Below, piece by piece: positions 1-10,376 of a DNA stretch of 64,000 bases. Numbering within the stretch: position 1 is the stretch's first letter; each line of letters opens with the position of its first letter. The DNA comes from Prorocentrum cordatum (Eukaryota; Sar; Dinophyceae; Prorocentrales; Prorocentraceae), in contig CAUYUJ010005592.1 in assembly GCA_963575745.1 (NCBI GenBank), positions 483,166 through 547,165 of the forward strand, read 5' to 3'. A program made the translations under genes and the position numbers. A model generated the notes under the pieces. That model had not been told where the DNA came from, did not search any database, and worked only from the letters and a program-made list of their open reading frames with translations.

Positions 1-252
1 CCGGTTAAATCCCGACGCGCATCGGCCCATCGCCTCGCATTCAGCATTGGGATGCACACGCTCCCCCGCTGATCGTCTGTCCCCCTCATGTGTCATGCGT
101 GCCTCGATAGGCGTCGACATCGAGCCACCCGCCGAGTGGTTGCCAAACCCTGGGTGCGAATCCTGCGGGGGCGTGCCCCACGAAGGGGGCCGCCGTCCTG
201 CTGGGTGGGACGTCCTCGGCAGCGACGCTCTTGCGATCGGCATCCGCGCGGC

Positions 253-1196
253 TCAGCGCAAGGCACCCCGTAGATCATCGTCCTCCTTGCGGGCTGCCTC
301 CTTCCCCCGAGTCTCTGCCATGATCGATTCACCGATGGCTGCCGACAAGGGCGACAGCGGACACGGAGGCTGCGCAGAACCACCGTGGTCTGGCGCGCCA
401 TCGTGCCACACGTCATGCTCGCGGCCTGTCGCGCCGCGCTCTGGACCTGCACTGGTGACTCCACCCACTTGCTGATTGCCGCCGCCGGCGTCGCCGTTCT
501 CGCCCTGGCCCATGGGCGGTGAGTCGGCAATCGCGATCGGGGCGGCGGACATCCTCCTGCAGACGTTCAGCGGGACCTTCTGCTTCTTCGGCGGAACTTC
601 GGCGAGGTCATCAGCGGCTCGTCGTCGCTGGTCGCGTCAGCCTGCGAGTTGATCTGCGGGGCGGCGTCCACGTCCATCGGCTCCTGCGAGGCAGCCATCT
701 GCTTCTGCGAGGCGGCCTCCACGACCATCTGCATCTGCGAGGCGGCCCGCGCGACACCCTGCGTCTGCGATGCGGCCTCCACGACGATCTGCATCTGCGA
801 GGCGGCCTCCACGACCATCTGCGATGCGGCCTCCACGACCATCTGCTCCTGCGAGGCGGTCTCCACCTGCGTCTGCGCCTGTGCGACGGTGGCCTCCTGC
901 TGGCGATCTGTGGGCGTTCCGCCGCGGCCGTGCGGCAGCGTGGGCGGCTCTGCCTCGTCGTCGGTCTCGGGGCACTTCGGCACCCCTCTGCGTGGCCTCG
1001 AAGGATCTGCCGTCTCCTGCGAGCCCGACATCAGCGCCTTGCCGATGGGTGTGTTCCAACTGCCGTATGGTGGGATCACCCACTCCACAGTTCCACTTGC
1101 AGGCATGGTCGAGCCAAAACGGCTATGGAGAGGAGGGGCGAGCTGGGTGCGGGGGCCGTGCGCGGGGGACGCGAGCAGCTGGAATGGGGGAGGCAC
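253..1196 (-). pseudogene. Repeat-rich Gln/Ala reading frame, frameshifted
   Basis: Not a recognised family. Reading leftward, a 209-codon frame from 1196 to 567 encodes a Pro/Gly-containing N-terminal half and then repeats of about 8-10 residues around the core EAASQMQMVV. The natural continuation (a basic PPKKQK stretch, then a Gly/Gln-rich tail) is in another frame from about 600 down to 253, so one frameshift separates the two parts. The repeats correspond to a 30-bp DNA repeat at 660-880. The frame lies head to head with the reverse transcriptase remains that start near 1250. It could be the accessory ORF of a second element inserted in the opposite direction, or an unrelated gene; nothing in it identifies a function. 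Amino-acid composition and the repeat pattern favour this strand over the plus-strand ORFs that overlap it. Confidence 0.4.
660..880. repeat. 30-bp tandem repeat (TGCGAGGCGGCC core)
   Basis: The core TGCGAGGCGGCC, or TGCGATGCGGCC, recurs at about 706, 736, 766, 796, 820 and 850. The spacing is 30 bp with one 24-bp step. All spacings are multiples of three, so the repeat keeps the minus-strand reading frame open and codes the EAASQ repeats. Confidence 0.85.
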
Positions 1197-1249
1197 TGTT
1201 GACTATGACGATGAGTCACGTGAGCGACGAGGGCGCAGCGGGCGCGGCG

Positions 1250-2670
1250 GGCGAAGGGGGCGCGGTGACAGGGCATGCACTTCGAACGACCTAGAACGAA
1301 TATTACACTCGCGCGGGATCGGGAAACCGCGCGAGGAAGCCGAAACTGGCGCATCCCGCATGCGATCGAGGACCGAAGGCGCAACGGAGGAACCGGCAAC
1401 ACCTTCGCGCGTGGTGCCCAACCGCTCGGAACCCGAAACACAACGTCGCGGGTCAATGGTTGGTCCCCCTCCGGGACCTCAAGGACGCTCCCTACAGAGT
1501 CGTGCTGCCGCGTGTCTTCCAGCTGCCGCGCGCGCCAGAGGAGCCCAACGGTTTGCTATGCGACATCAACCTGCCCGACCCATTCCTCCCTGCCTTGCAG
1601 ATGGCCATGGAAGGAGCGCTCATATTCAACCACAACATGGGCGATGAGCACCTCTGCGCCTTACTACAAGACGCTCGCGCCGACATGTGGGCCACCGCGA
1701 AAGGATTCAGCAGGATGGCGCCGCCCCGCGCTGGCGTTTGGCCTGGGGCACCAGCATCATACCTCACTGCCTCTTCGCAATGGTGGCGCGCCATGTCGCG
1801 GAGGACATGATCGGCCACTCCGCGCGCGTCGACATCGACACGGGTCCTCAGGAAGACATCTTCTCCAAGAGCAGGCGCGCATGGGATGGGGGGTGGGGGC
1901 GGGGCGGGGCGGGGTGGTGGTGGCGGGGGGGGGGGGGGGGGGCGCAGCTCACTGGCGCCTTTCGTCGGCGACGCGAGCGCCTACGCCCGCGTGCACCGCG
2001 ACGCTCTGCTGGAAATTATCAGCACTGCCAAGGCGCTCTCCCGAATCATAGTCAAATAGGCCATGGCCCACGGCATGCGACTCCGCGCCGAAAAGTCAAA
2101 TGTCACGTTGCTTCTACACAGACACCAGAGCAGAATAGCCGAGGAGCATTTCGCCGAACGCATCACTCACATCGAGAGCGAGCACCTCAAAGAGCCAATC
2201 GAGTTCGTCAACCATCGGATCTGGTTAGGCACCGCTATCTGCGACGGAGGGCATGGGCCAGACATACAGCGGACAGTCTCCAAAGCTACAACGAGCAGGG
2301 CCCCACCGCGCAAAGAGGTGCACGTGCGAATGCAGTTGGGCATCGACACAAAAACCCTCCTGAACGACGCGCCAATCAACCCGGTCCCCTTTTGCAGCTC
2401 TCACACTTGGAACCCCCCCAACCAGGGGAAGCTCTACATTATCAGGACCAGGATATCAACAACGTTAAGGTACTTACTGAAGTACAACGACCCGATTCGC
2501 ACGTCGCCAGGCTACGATATCTACCGCGACTGATCCAACATGCCCCTACCATCTTATTGCGAAGCATCGACGCCAACTTCGGCCGCAACTCGTCATGGGG
2601 GCAAATGGCACCCGACGGCCCAAAGTGGATGTGGACGCGCTTCGACACCCCACAGTGGGCCTCGACGCCG
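1250..2670 (+). pseudogene. Decayed non-LTR (LINE-type) reverse transcriptase
   Basis: Order along the plus strand: a basic leader in frame 1 (about 1290-1450); frame 2 at 1460-1740 encoding the DARADMWATAKGF stretch and then RAGVWPG, which fits the RT G(T/V)RPGDP block; frame 1 to about 1890 (LFAMVARHVAEDMIG, the helix after that block); a G-rich tract where the YxDD-type catalytic box is expected; frame 2 again at 1949-2533 (PFVGDASAYARVHRDALLEI, then MAHGMRLRAEKSNVTLLL, the A..GL.LN..K element); the WLGTAI step; and HTWNPPNQGKLYIIRT, typical of the region after the palm in dinoflagellate RTs. Frame 1 resumes about 2500-2660 (RLRYLPRLIQHAPTILLRSI). There is an in-frame TAG at 2057 and at least three frame changes. 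Family assignment is from remembered motifs. The element must be inactive as sequenced unless many errors are assembly artefacts. Confidence 0.75.
1884..1943. repeat. G-tract replacing the RT catalytic box
   Basis: About 60 bp of almost pure G with a few T, C and A, ending in a run of about 17 G. It sits between two clearly coding RT segments at the point where the catalytic Asp pair should be encoded. Confidence 0.8.
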
Positions 2671-2739
2671 TCCTCAGCCCGACCCGCAGGACGCCCCGAG
2701 CCTTTATCTCGCAGGTCAAGATGGCGACTCAACGCAGCG

Positions 2740-3349
2740 AGCGACACTGCCGATACCAAGTGCATCTACGACAATGGCACACCAGTCTCCGACCTTACCA
2801 GAACGACGACCTCGTCCCCCACTTCGTGATCGACAACGACCCCAACGACGCGACGCTCATGTGCTACGAGCGCGGCGCCATTTTCGCCGAGATGAACGCC
2901 TGCTACGCTCGCATGGGAACACGCCACCCGACAGATGACCACCCTGCCAGATGGGCGCGCGGAGCGAGATGCCTGAGACGCAGAACTGAAAACCGCGCAT
3001 TTGGACGACCAGTGAAGCACTTACTAGCACGCACAGCATGCGCAGCACCATGGAAACGCGACGCAGCCAGGCAACTGCAAAAGCGAACCGATTGGCCATG
3101 CGCGACGAGCAGAGAGCCAACATCAAGGCGGGGCCACTTCCACTCCGTGCCCACATCGCCAGCTACAAGACGGACATTCCGCCCCTGTACGACAAGGGCC
3201 ACGAGGCTACATGGGAGCTGCCGATACTTGCCACCGTGCCACAGGAAACAAGTCCCGACCCTACGCCCGTGCCGATGCCCAAAGGAATGTCGAGCCAGGC
3301 GATCCTGCATTTTTACTGTGGGCACAGACGCAGGGGCGACGCGCAATAA
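2740..3349 (+). pseudogene. C2H2-finger and linker part of the same retroelement
   Basis: Frame 0 encodes NDDLVPHFVIDNDPNDATL and then CYERGAIFAEMNACYARMGTRH. The spacing matches a C2H2 finger of the form C-x2-C-G-x2-F...H-M-x3-H, but the second Cys reads Arg and the first His reads Arg. Each is a one-base change (TGC to CGC, CAC to CGC). Such a finger follows the RT in many dinoflagellate elements (family knowledge, from memory). Frame 2 then carries a helical linker (3038-3349) ending LHFYCGHRRRGDAQ and a TAA stop. That last motif resembles the start of the next domain, so the two were probably once one polyprotein. Confidence 0.6.
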
Positions 3350-4173
3350 TGGGTAGCGTTCCCCAATCCCAGCGACAGCAGCATTTATAGCGCTTCAATA
3401 GACATCACCGCACCCACAACGAAGTCGAGGGATGCCTTACTAGCTTGGCCACCATGCAGTTCTGGAGAGACCAGCTCCTACGTGGACGCGTCCCCGCGAT
3501 CATGGCCGGACCGCCCTGCGAGACATGCACCTCCGACACCGGCCGCGACCTCTAATGAGCCGACAACAGCTATGGGGACTACAACATCTGTCACCACAGG
3601 AGCATGACCAGCCACACATCGGCAACCAGCTACTGCGCACCACCATCCTCTTCGCATGCATATGCATCATCACGAAGGACCCCATGATCATGGATCACCC
3701 AGCCACAGTCAATGACGAGCGAAACGCAGCAAGCAGCTGGCTATTACCAGAGCTAACGCACCTCAGCGGAATCGACGGGGTCGACTTCGTCACCTTCGAC
3801 CAAGGCATGGCTGGGCCGATAGCTGCGAAATTCGCCGCGCTCCTCGCAGCACAGGTCCCAGAAGTACGACGGGCGATGACGCAACTCCCCAACCACGGAG
3901 TATGCAGCCACGGTATAGGGCCCCCCCCGCTTCTGTAATTGGCGCGAACCCCGATGGTCCATGGGAGAGCTCCGCCGCCAAGGCATTCCCAACCGAGATG
4001 TGCAGACTATTAGCTTACGCCAGCACCGACGCCATCCACCGCAGATGTTCACGGCCGCGAACCGCGAGAAATGGGGCATCGAAGACGACATCGCGGAGTT
4101 GTACATCCCATTGGACCCGTACTACGACTTTCAGGGAAACGACTGCATGCTGCATTTCCACAGGCGGCAATGA
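3290..4173 (+). pseudogene. Methyltransferase-like (GPPC) domain of the retroelement
   Basis: The order of motifs is LHFYCGHRRRGD (3306-3341, similar to the LFSG.RR.GD glycine loop); an in-frame TAA at 3347; SIDIT about 3400-3414; FWRDQLLRGRVPAIMAGPPCET at 3460-3525; then in frame 0 the block LWGL..LSPQEHDQ..IGNQLLRTTILFACICI, DPMIMDHPA, ASSWLLPELTHL and FVTFDQGMAG; then PNHGVCSHG; and in another frame ANPDGPWESSAAKAFPTEMCRLLA, ending FQGNDCMLHFHRRQ at 4173. The glycine-loop plus GPPC pair recalls motifs I and IV of cytosine-C5 methyltransferases. I know this domain as common in dinoflagellate retroelements but did not search. At least three frame changes and two stops show decay. Activity is not implied. 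Confidence 0.6.
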
Positions 4174-4439
4174 AGGGCAGCAGGATAACCCCGACGGGCG
4201 GTGGCCACCCCGCGGTGCGGGCCACGACGGTCTATTGCTTAGGATGCCGTTTGTTACGTCAGCAGTGGTTCTGGCACGCCTCACCGTGGCGCTCGATCGC
4301 TCACCCCGTAAAAACAGGTGTCACCTCGCCCCGCATCATCAGCAAACACCGCCGCACATCGCACCAAACGTAGCCCAGCTTCGGCTCAAAAACTTAGCCT
4401 AAGCTGAACAGCGCGCCCCTGGCGCATCGCATCGCCGCG

Positions 4440-7050
4440 CGCAATGCGCCGCGAAGCCCCCGCTGGACCTGCATCCCCAGCGTGACATCCTACAAGAAGA
4501 TGAGGACGAATACACCTGGATGCCCGCAGCCGCACTCGGCAAACTACCGAAGCTGATCGATTTCAACCACGCGAGCTCTACTGCACCCTCGGAGTGGAAG
4601 ATCTTGACCACGCGAACCAAGAAGGGGTCGCGGCCATCAGCGCAGCCCCGCGCAAGACGCGGGGCGAGGCCCCCCCAGAGTACCAACAAGAGGGAATGCT
4701 TGCCTTCATGTCCAACAGAAAGGGCTACTACCACAAGAAGGCGCCCATCCACACGCTGGGGGGCCCAGCGGGCCGAGCCGCAAGGCGCTGCTGCGTGCTT
4801 GAACATCGCGAGGCCCTCGCAAGGAATCAACGCTTCCGACGCCCTCGCACTCCATTATGCGTGCGTCTACCTCGACTTGGGTTACATATACGTCCCCGCT
4901 GCAGAGACGGGCGGACTTGTGCGAACCACTTACTTTCGCCACACCGCCATTGCCTACCTCGCCGCAACGGGGGAATGCTGGAAGGACAGGGTCAAGGAGA
5001 GCTGGGGCACCGTCCCAACGGCCACGGCAGCTTTCCTGGTCCACCGACACCGACCATTTGATGAACAGACCTGGCACTTGCCCACACTGCCGGTCGGCCG
5101 CCACGTGCCGCGCGCCGCCCACAACTTGGAATGGCAGGACATCTTGTCACCCGCACTCAGAGGCGCACCGCAGCTTCGAGCACCACCGTGGGAGAACGCA
5201 GACACGAAGCCATTCATCAATCTACAGACCTGAAACAGTGGCAACAAGAAGCGCATTGATAAGCGCAACGCTGTCGAGGAGACAGAGCGCGAAGCGGGCG
5301 TTATGTCAACAACATCAACATCGGGCGCTACATCAAGAACATCTGCATCGCTGCGAACACCGACATCTACGGGATACTTGCGGCGCGCGCGGGCGACATC
5401 ATTGCAACCCGCGGAGGAGGAGCATTACACCAGCACGCGGACACTTACATCCTGCCCATCGATCACCACCACACTACGCCACAAACATTGGTTGAACTAC
5501 ATTGTGACGAGACCGACGTGAGAGGACATTGACTACCCGTCTACCGATATCACCAACGGGATTCCGATCTGTTATCGACGTGGACGGGGACAAACCGAAC
5601 GCCACCACTACCAACAAGGGAGATCGACCACGTCGCGATCCTCAGGCTGAGCGCGCCGATCAGCGACCCACCCAGGTGGCCACCATCACTGACGGCGCCC
5701 TCACCGAATGCCCCGCGCAAGTCCTGCAGGAGGTTGCTACCGCTTCGGAGACCCGCGCAGCAAGTGTCGACGGAACTACCGACGTCCAAATCCACCAAGC
5801 GGAATAGCATCGTTCACCGCGTGAACTTCACCCCCGACGGGGATGCCCCCACCGAGACTAGACAGCAACCTGATTACGGCGCGCCCAAGTTCGAGCAACG
5901 CGCCGAGATCAGACTTGGCGGCATCATGCAGATGAAGGTCACCGGCACCGACAAACAAGGCCACGCCGATGCCGTCAACGTGAGGCAGTATCTCATCGAC
6001 GACGAGGAGAACCACAGCAAACGTCACCTTCTTTACTACCCCCTCAAACTACGCAATCCCGGCTTTGATCCCATCAACTGGACCCACAGCAACTTCCCCA
6101 ATTGGAACGCGGCATTCCCAAGGGCTCGACCACAACAAGCACGGCGCCCAGCGCGCGCGACTGCGCGCGCCGACCTACAGATCACCCAGCGGCGCCCTAT
6201 TCCAAAACTCCACCAGACCATTCCCGTCCCTGTACCAAACGCATTCCAGATCCTGCACCAGCAGTCCAACGCTCCGGCTGCCAAACATCCGCCCCCCCCC
6301 CATTTGGCCCACCTCCGGGCAGAACTCCCGTTCAAGGTGCCGCAGCGACGCCCGTGGCCAACCGCAGCTTCCACGGCCCCAGTGACTCGCCAACGTGCAA
6401 GCATGGCGACGCACTCCCACCTGACCCATTCCACAATGGGAAACTATCGCCTGGCTGGACCGCAACAAGAACGAGCTTTGGGCGCGTGGGGCACTCGCTT
6501 CACCCAACAGCATGTGAAGCAGCAAGCAGGCCTTCATTGTAGACATCCTGGACAAGCTCGACGCCCTCTCCCCAGTGGCAGGATAACCACAGGTCAGCTA
6601 CAATGCGGTCGAGGCAATGCAACAGGACATCGCTGAGGCCAACGATTTCGCCCACCAATTCCTCCACAAGCTTAACGACTACATCGCCCATTACGCCATC
6701 TTCGCCGCTGTGCGAAGCCGCACCAGGTGCCAACGCGCCCGACGCCGACCACAGGTACTACTATCCAGTCCTCCACACAGCCACTAAAGGTTATGCGCGA
6801 CAACCACTCCGCAACCTCGCACGCTCCACCTACCACAGGTTTCGCGCCGACACCACCTCGGAGGAAGGCAGGGCATTGGTCGGCCACCCCTCCGACATCG
6901 AAGGCTTCGTCTACTTCGGTTGCCGCGTCGGCATCCGCCTCCGACGCGCAGACAGGTCCGGCACAGGTCATGCGCATCAACCTCTGGGCCGCCTTTGTTC
7001 TACTCCATCTACTACGGTTTCCGCGTGGGCTGCTACCCCAGAGGAATAGG
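4440..7050 (+). pseudogene. Second decayed coding block, family unknown
   Basis: Several plus-strand segments have protein-like composition but lie in different frames. 4470-4620 encodes DILQEDEDEYTWMPAAALGK. About 4690-4770 encodes MLAFMSNRKGYYHKK. 4835-5233 encodes ALHYACVYLDLGYIYVPAAE followed by TTYFRHTAIAYLAATGECW. 5308-5531 encodes NNINIGRYIKNICIAANTDI and ends TGA. 5776-6160 encodes NFTPDGDAPTETRQ and DAVNVRQYLIDDEENHSKRH. About 6532-6715 encodes FIVDILDKLDAL and AMQQDIAEANDFAHQFLHKL. Together these suggest one or two former proteins of roughly 700 codons or more, with frameshifts every 100-400 bp. No domain is recognised. The position right after the retroelement suggests a further ORF of the same or a neighbouring element, or a host gene into which it inserted. 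Confidence 0.4.
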
Positions 7051-7059
7051 CAGGGCACC

Positions 7060-8720
7060 CTAACCACCACTTCTCCTACCATGTTTACTCCGTCTATTCT
7101 ATTTCTTCGACGACCACCATTCAGGCAGACGGGCACGGCAGAGTTCAGGGACGGAGGTGGCGGCGGAGGTGGGGGGAGGTAATGGCGCGCGCAGAAGCTG
7201 TTGCGACTGACCCACCCACCCACCCACCTGCGCTTAGGCTGCGCCTGCCATGCTACACTCACCGCCCGCGCTCATCTTGCTCATTCTCACCGCTGAGGTA
7301 CGCTTTCACCTGCATCCATGGAGTTCAGTCTGCTCTACCGCCGCCTTAGGTTTCCAGCATGCAGGGTCGACTGGTCCTCCCCGCGCCCCCAACGAACGAC
7401 CCTGCTGATGTGGCCTCTCAAAGAGCTAGCCACAGCGGCCCTCCGCCTCCACCCTAAGAGCACGCTAACTGCAGCCCGCCAGTCGGCTCTTTATCATGCC
7501 CACCCTCCCTCCTACCCTGGTGACATCGTTGCCCCACTGCATCGTTGGCACCGCCTCCAACAGGTTCGCTGCCGCGGGTTCCCACCCACCCACCCACCCA
7601 CCTCCGCCGTTCCTTGCTCCTCATCTTGTTAACCTCTTCATCATGTCTCATTCCTCTTCCTCGCGTCACGGGCGACCAACCCACCCCTTGGGCCTCGAGG
7701 CGAACCCCCTCTCCTGCTCTTCCATGCTCTTCCGTTCCTGCCGCCCCTGGGGGCTTGCCTTTTCGCCCGTGGGGTGGTTTGGCTCTCCGTTTGCGCTGTT
7801 CTACCTCAGGCCCCCCCCCCGCTTCGTTGCACGTGATTTGATGCTCCCCACGTCGCTTCGTATTCCTTTTTCTCGCCTTTTTCCAAAATGCCCCCCCCCC
7901 CCCACACACCTTGGTCCTTGCCGCTGGGGGGGGGGCAAGCAGACATCGTCTTTTACAGCCGTTAGTAACAACAAGGGAGCCAGGAGGTGGAGTAGGAGGA
8001 GGAGGAGGGGGAGGAGGAGAAGGAGGAGGTGCAATTCGTCATGGCACAACCCGATGCTGTTTCGACCGCGACGAGCCTCTCCTCGCCGCGGGCGCACAAC
8101 AATCAGCCACGACGTTGCGACCTTCGGCCTGAACATTGACAATTTCGATCCGATCGATCCGATTCGATGTCGACTTCGGCTGGCCCGATCCAGATGGATT
8201 TCGGTATCTTAAAGGAGGAGAAAAACGTGCCCATGCCGCTACCTTTCGCCCTTTTCAAATTTGTTGGTCGTCGCCACCGCTGGATTCGCTTCGCAATCCT
8301 GGTCAGGTCGTACCCCGGGAAACGTCCGGGGAGTAACGGTATCGTTTTTTTTCGTTTTCCCATATTTGGAACATCCGATGTGGCCCGAGGTGTGCAGGGC
8401 GTTGTTGTGCGTGCTGTCGCAGCCGATCCAATTCGAGTCCGGCTCCGTGCCGGTGCGGTTTGATCCGACGTTCCTTTCTCAGGATTCAGGATAAGCAAAA
8501 GCACAGACACCAGAAACCGTCGGTTCCCACGAAAACATGGAGAGCTTGGGAAACGGAGGGGAAGATACATGGAAAGTATGTGGAAGGCTGGGAGTTGTGC
8601 ATATCCATGTGGGTGTCTATGGGCCTCTTCAGTTTTGATCCGATGCGATTTCCCAATTCGACGTTACAATATGGGAAGCGGGGGGGGAAATTAAGCTCCA
8701 GAATTGTTGACGCACGCTTT
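7060..8720. other. No gene seen; pyrimidine-rich and simple-sequence DNA
   Basis: This stretch holds (CCCA)n tracts at about 7206-7228 and 7583-7602, long C runs at 7810-7820, 7889-7901 and 7926-7936, and a GGA tract near 7983-8030. From 8136 to 8180 it has GATC-rich sequence built on CCGATCGATCCGATTCGATG. A small perfect hairpin with CCCCGG/CCGGGG arms lies near 8315-8333. The ORFs crossing it are Pro- or Arg-rich composition effects. Confidence 0.6.
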
Positions 8721-8721
8721 G

Positions 8722-8782
8722 CGAATCCCCACCAGCCCATCCAGAAACGATGCCCAGAGGAATTGCCTCGATCAGGGAAGTG
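8722..8782. repeat. Dispersed repeat, copy 1 (second copy at 40023)
   Basis: The stretch around CCCATCCAGAAACGATGCC is shared with 40023-40082. Both copies continue with a GAGTTGCC/GAATTGCC step and a TCAGGGA motif. Both lie at the edge of low-complexity DNA. Confidence 0.7.
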
Positions 8783-8819
8783 GGCAGCACACAGAGGAAG
8801 CCATCATGAGACATTTTGG

Positions 8820-9130
8820 TATATTTTGAGCCATCTTGGAGGTCATCTTGGGCTCTCCCAGGCGCTCTTGGAGTCATCTTAATCAGTGCCCCCCCAACAG
8901 GCCAGCATTTGGCTAAAGCCTCTCGTAGAATCAGTGATTTTGCATTCTCGCCGAGGCCTCTTGGAGCATCTTGGGTGCCTCTGGGGGGTCTCTTGGGGCC
9001 TCTAGGGGGTCTCTTGGAAGCCTCTTGGAGGCATCCTGGGGGCCTCTGGGGGCTTCCTGGCCACCTCGTGGAGCCCTCTTGGGGCACCCTTGGGAGCCTT
9101 GGGGGCCATCTTTGGGCCATCTTGGGTGAG
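8820..9130. repeat. GGCCTCTTGG-type degenerate repeat
   Basis: A run of imperfect 9- to 15-bp units built from TCTTGGGGCCTC and close variants, with no stops in one plus frame (translation rich in GASWGPLGGLL). The same family recurs at 26265-27110 and 32160-32690, and in the other orientation (CAGGAGGCCCC) inside 53780-55740. Confidence 0.8.
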
Positions 9131-9600
9131 ATCGATCACAGGAGGGGGGGGTACGAATTACAGTCCGCCCCCTCCAGGAGGCCAAAATGGGGCCAAAACC
9201 ATAGTAAAACCAATGAGTTTGGCTTCCTCGCCGAGGCCGTTTTGGACGCTCCGACGACTCGCGAAACCCCTTGTCCAGGTCCATGGGGAGGGGGTAGGGG
9301 GAGGGGTAAACCCCTCCCCGAAGGGGAGGAAGGAGGGGTGGAAGCGGAAACGCTCTCAACCACCGACGCCCAGAGGGCTGGTGGGATTTGTATCTATACA
9401 TGTATGTGTGTGTGGGTGGCTGTGTGTGTGCGGCCCTTCAGTTGACTGTTCATTCCGGGGCCACGCCCAGCGCGCGGAGCCACGGGGGCGAGGCGGCCGC
9501 AGCGGCGGTGTGAGGCACGGGCTTCCACTTTGTGTCCAACAGCCCGCAGGAGCTTTACGAGCCGTTGAGGGACTTGCTGCAGGACCTCGTATGAACAACT
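9131..9600. other. No supported gene; hairpin and short repeats
   Basis: An inverted repeat lies at 9297-9319. The rest has no frame with convincing protein composition. A short (TG)n stretch lies at about 9401-9430. Confidence 0.5.
9297..9319. repeat. Near-perfect inverted repeat (GGGGAGGGG / CCCCTCCCC)
   Basis: Arms of 9-10 bp are separated by two or three bases, and a further GGGGAGG follows at once. The sequence could form a hairpin or a quadruplex. Confidence 0.75.
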
Positions 9601-9856
9601 GCATATTCCTCCTCCTCCTTTTCCTCTTCCCTCCTCCTCCTCCCCCCCTCCTCCTCCCTCCTTTTTTTCCTTCTCCATCTCCTCCTCCTTCTTCCTCGTC
9701 GTCCTCCTCCTCCTCCTCCTCGTCCTGCTCCTCCTCCGGCTTCTCCTCCTCATCCTTCTCCTTTTTCTCCTCCTCCTCCTCCTCCTCCTCCTCTTACTCC
9801 TCCTCCTCTTACTCCTCCTCCTCCTCCTCCTCCTCCTCCTCCTCCTCCTCCCCATC
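9601..9856. repeat. CTC/TCC microsatellite
   Basis: About 250 bp of (CTC)n with occasional TTC, TTT and TAC. The minus-strand reading is Arg/Glu/Gly only, so no gene is called. Confidence 0.9.
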
Positions 9857-9983
9857 CAATTCCTTTCCTTATGAATAACTTCTCCCTGTCGCACCCCGGA
9901 GCTGGTCGGGGCGGGTCGGGCGATACGCCTGAGGTTTCCTCACCATTTTCGTATGACCCTGAAGGTTTAAAAGTTACATCAGC

Positions 9984-10376
9984 TTCACAGATGGAGGGTG
10001 GGTCGTTTCCAAAATGTGATTTTCGCCTTAGCGCCGCGCGCATTCGTTTTAAAATTGACAGCAGTTTCACGGATTGTGGGCGGGTGGTTTTCAAAATGTG
10101 GTTCTCGCCTTAGCGTTGCGCACATTCGTCTTAAACATTGACAATAGCTTCACGGGTTGAGGGCAAGCCGATTTCAAAATGTGGTTCTCGTTTTTAGCGC
10201 CCTGCACATTCGTATCAAACGTTTGCAAGAGTTTCACGGATTAAGGGCGGGCCGATTTCAACATGTGGCTCTCGTTTTAGTTCCCAAGAGCTTCACAGAT
10301 TGAGGGCGGTTCGTTTTCAACATGTGGCTCTCGCCTTAGCGCCGCGCACATTCCAGAATACAAATTTGCAAGCGTT
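9984..10376. repeat. 82-84 bp tandem repeat, about five copies
   Basis: Units start TTCAC(A/G)GATTGAGGGCGG and continue TTTTCAAAATGTGG, CTCGCCTTAGCGCCGCGCAC and ATTCG. Starts are at 9984, 10066, 10149, 10233 and 10292, with a diverged end near 10376. The fourth copy lacks about 24 bp. Confidence 0.85.

Noticed and set aside
150-185. tRNA-like T-arm (GGGTGCGAATCCTGC)
   Set aside because: No matching acceptor stem, D-arm or anticodon arm could be placed around it.
9984-10376. CRISPR-like array
   Set aside because: Repeats are long, contiguous and imperfect, with no unique spacers, in eukaryotic DNA.
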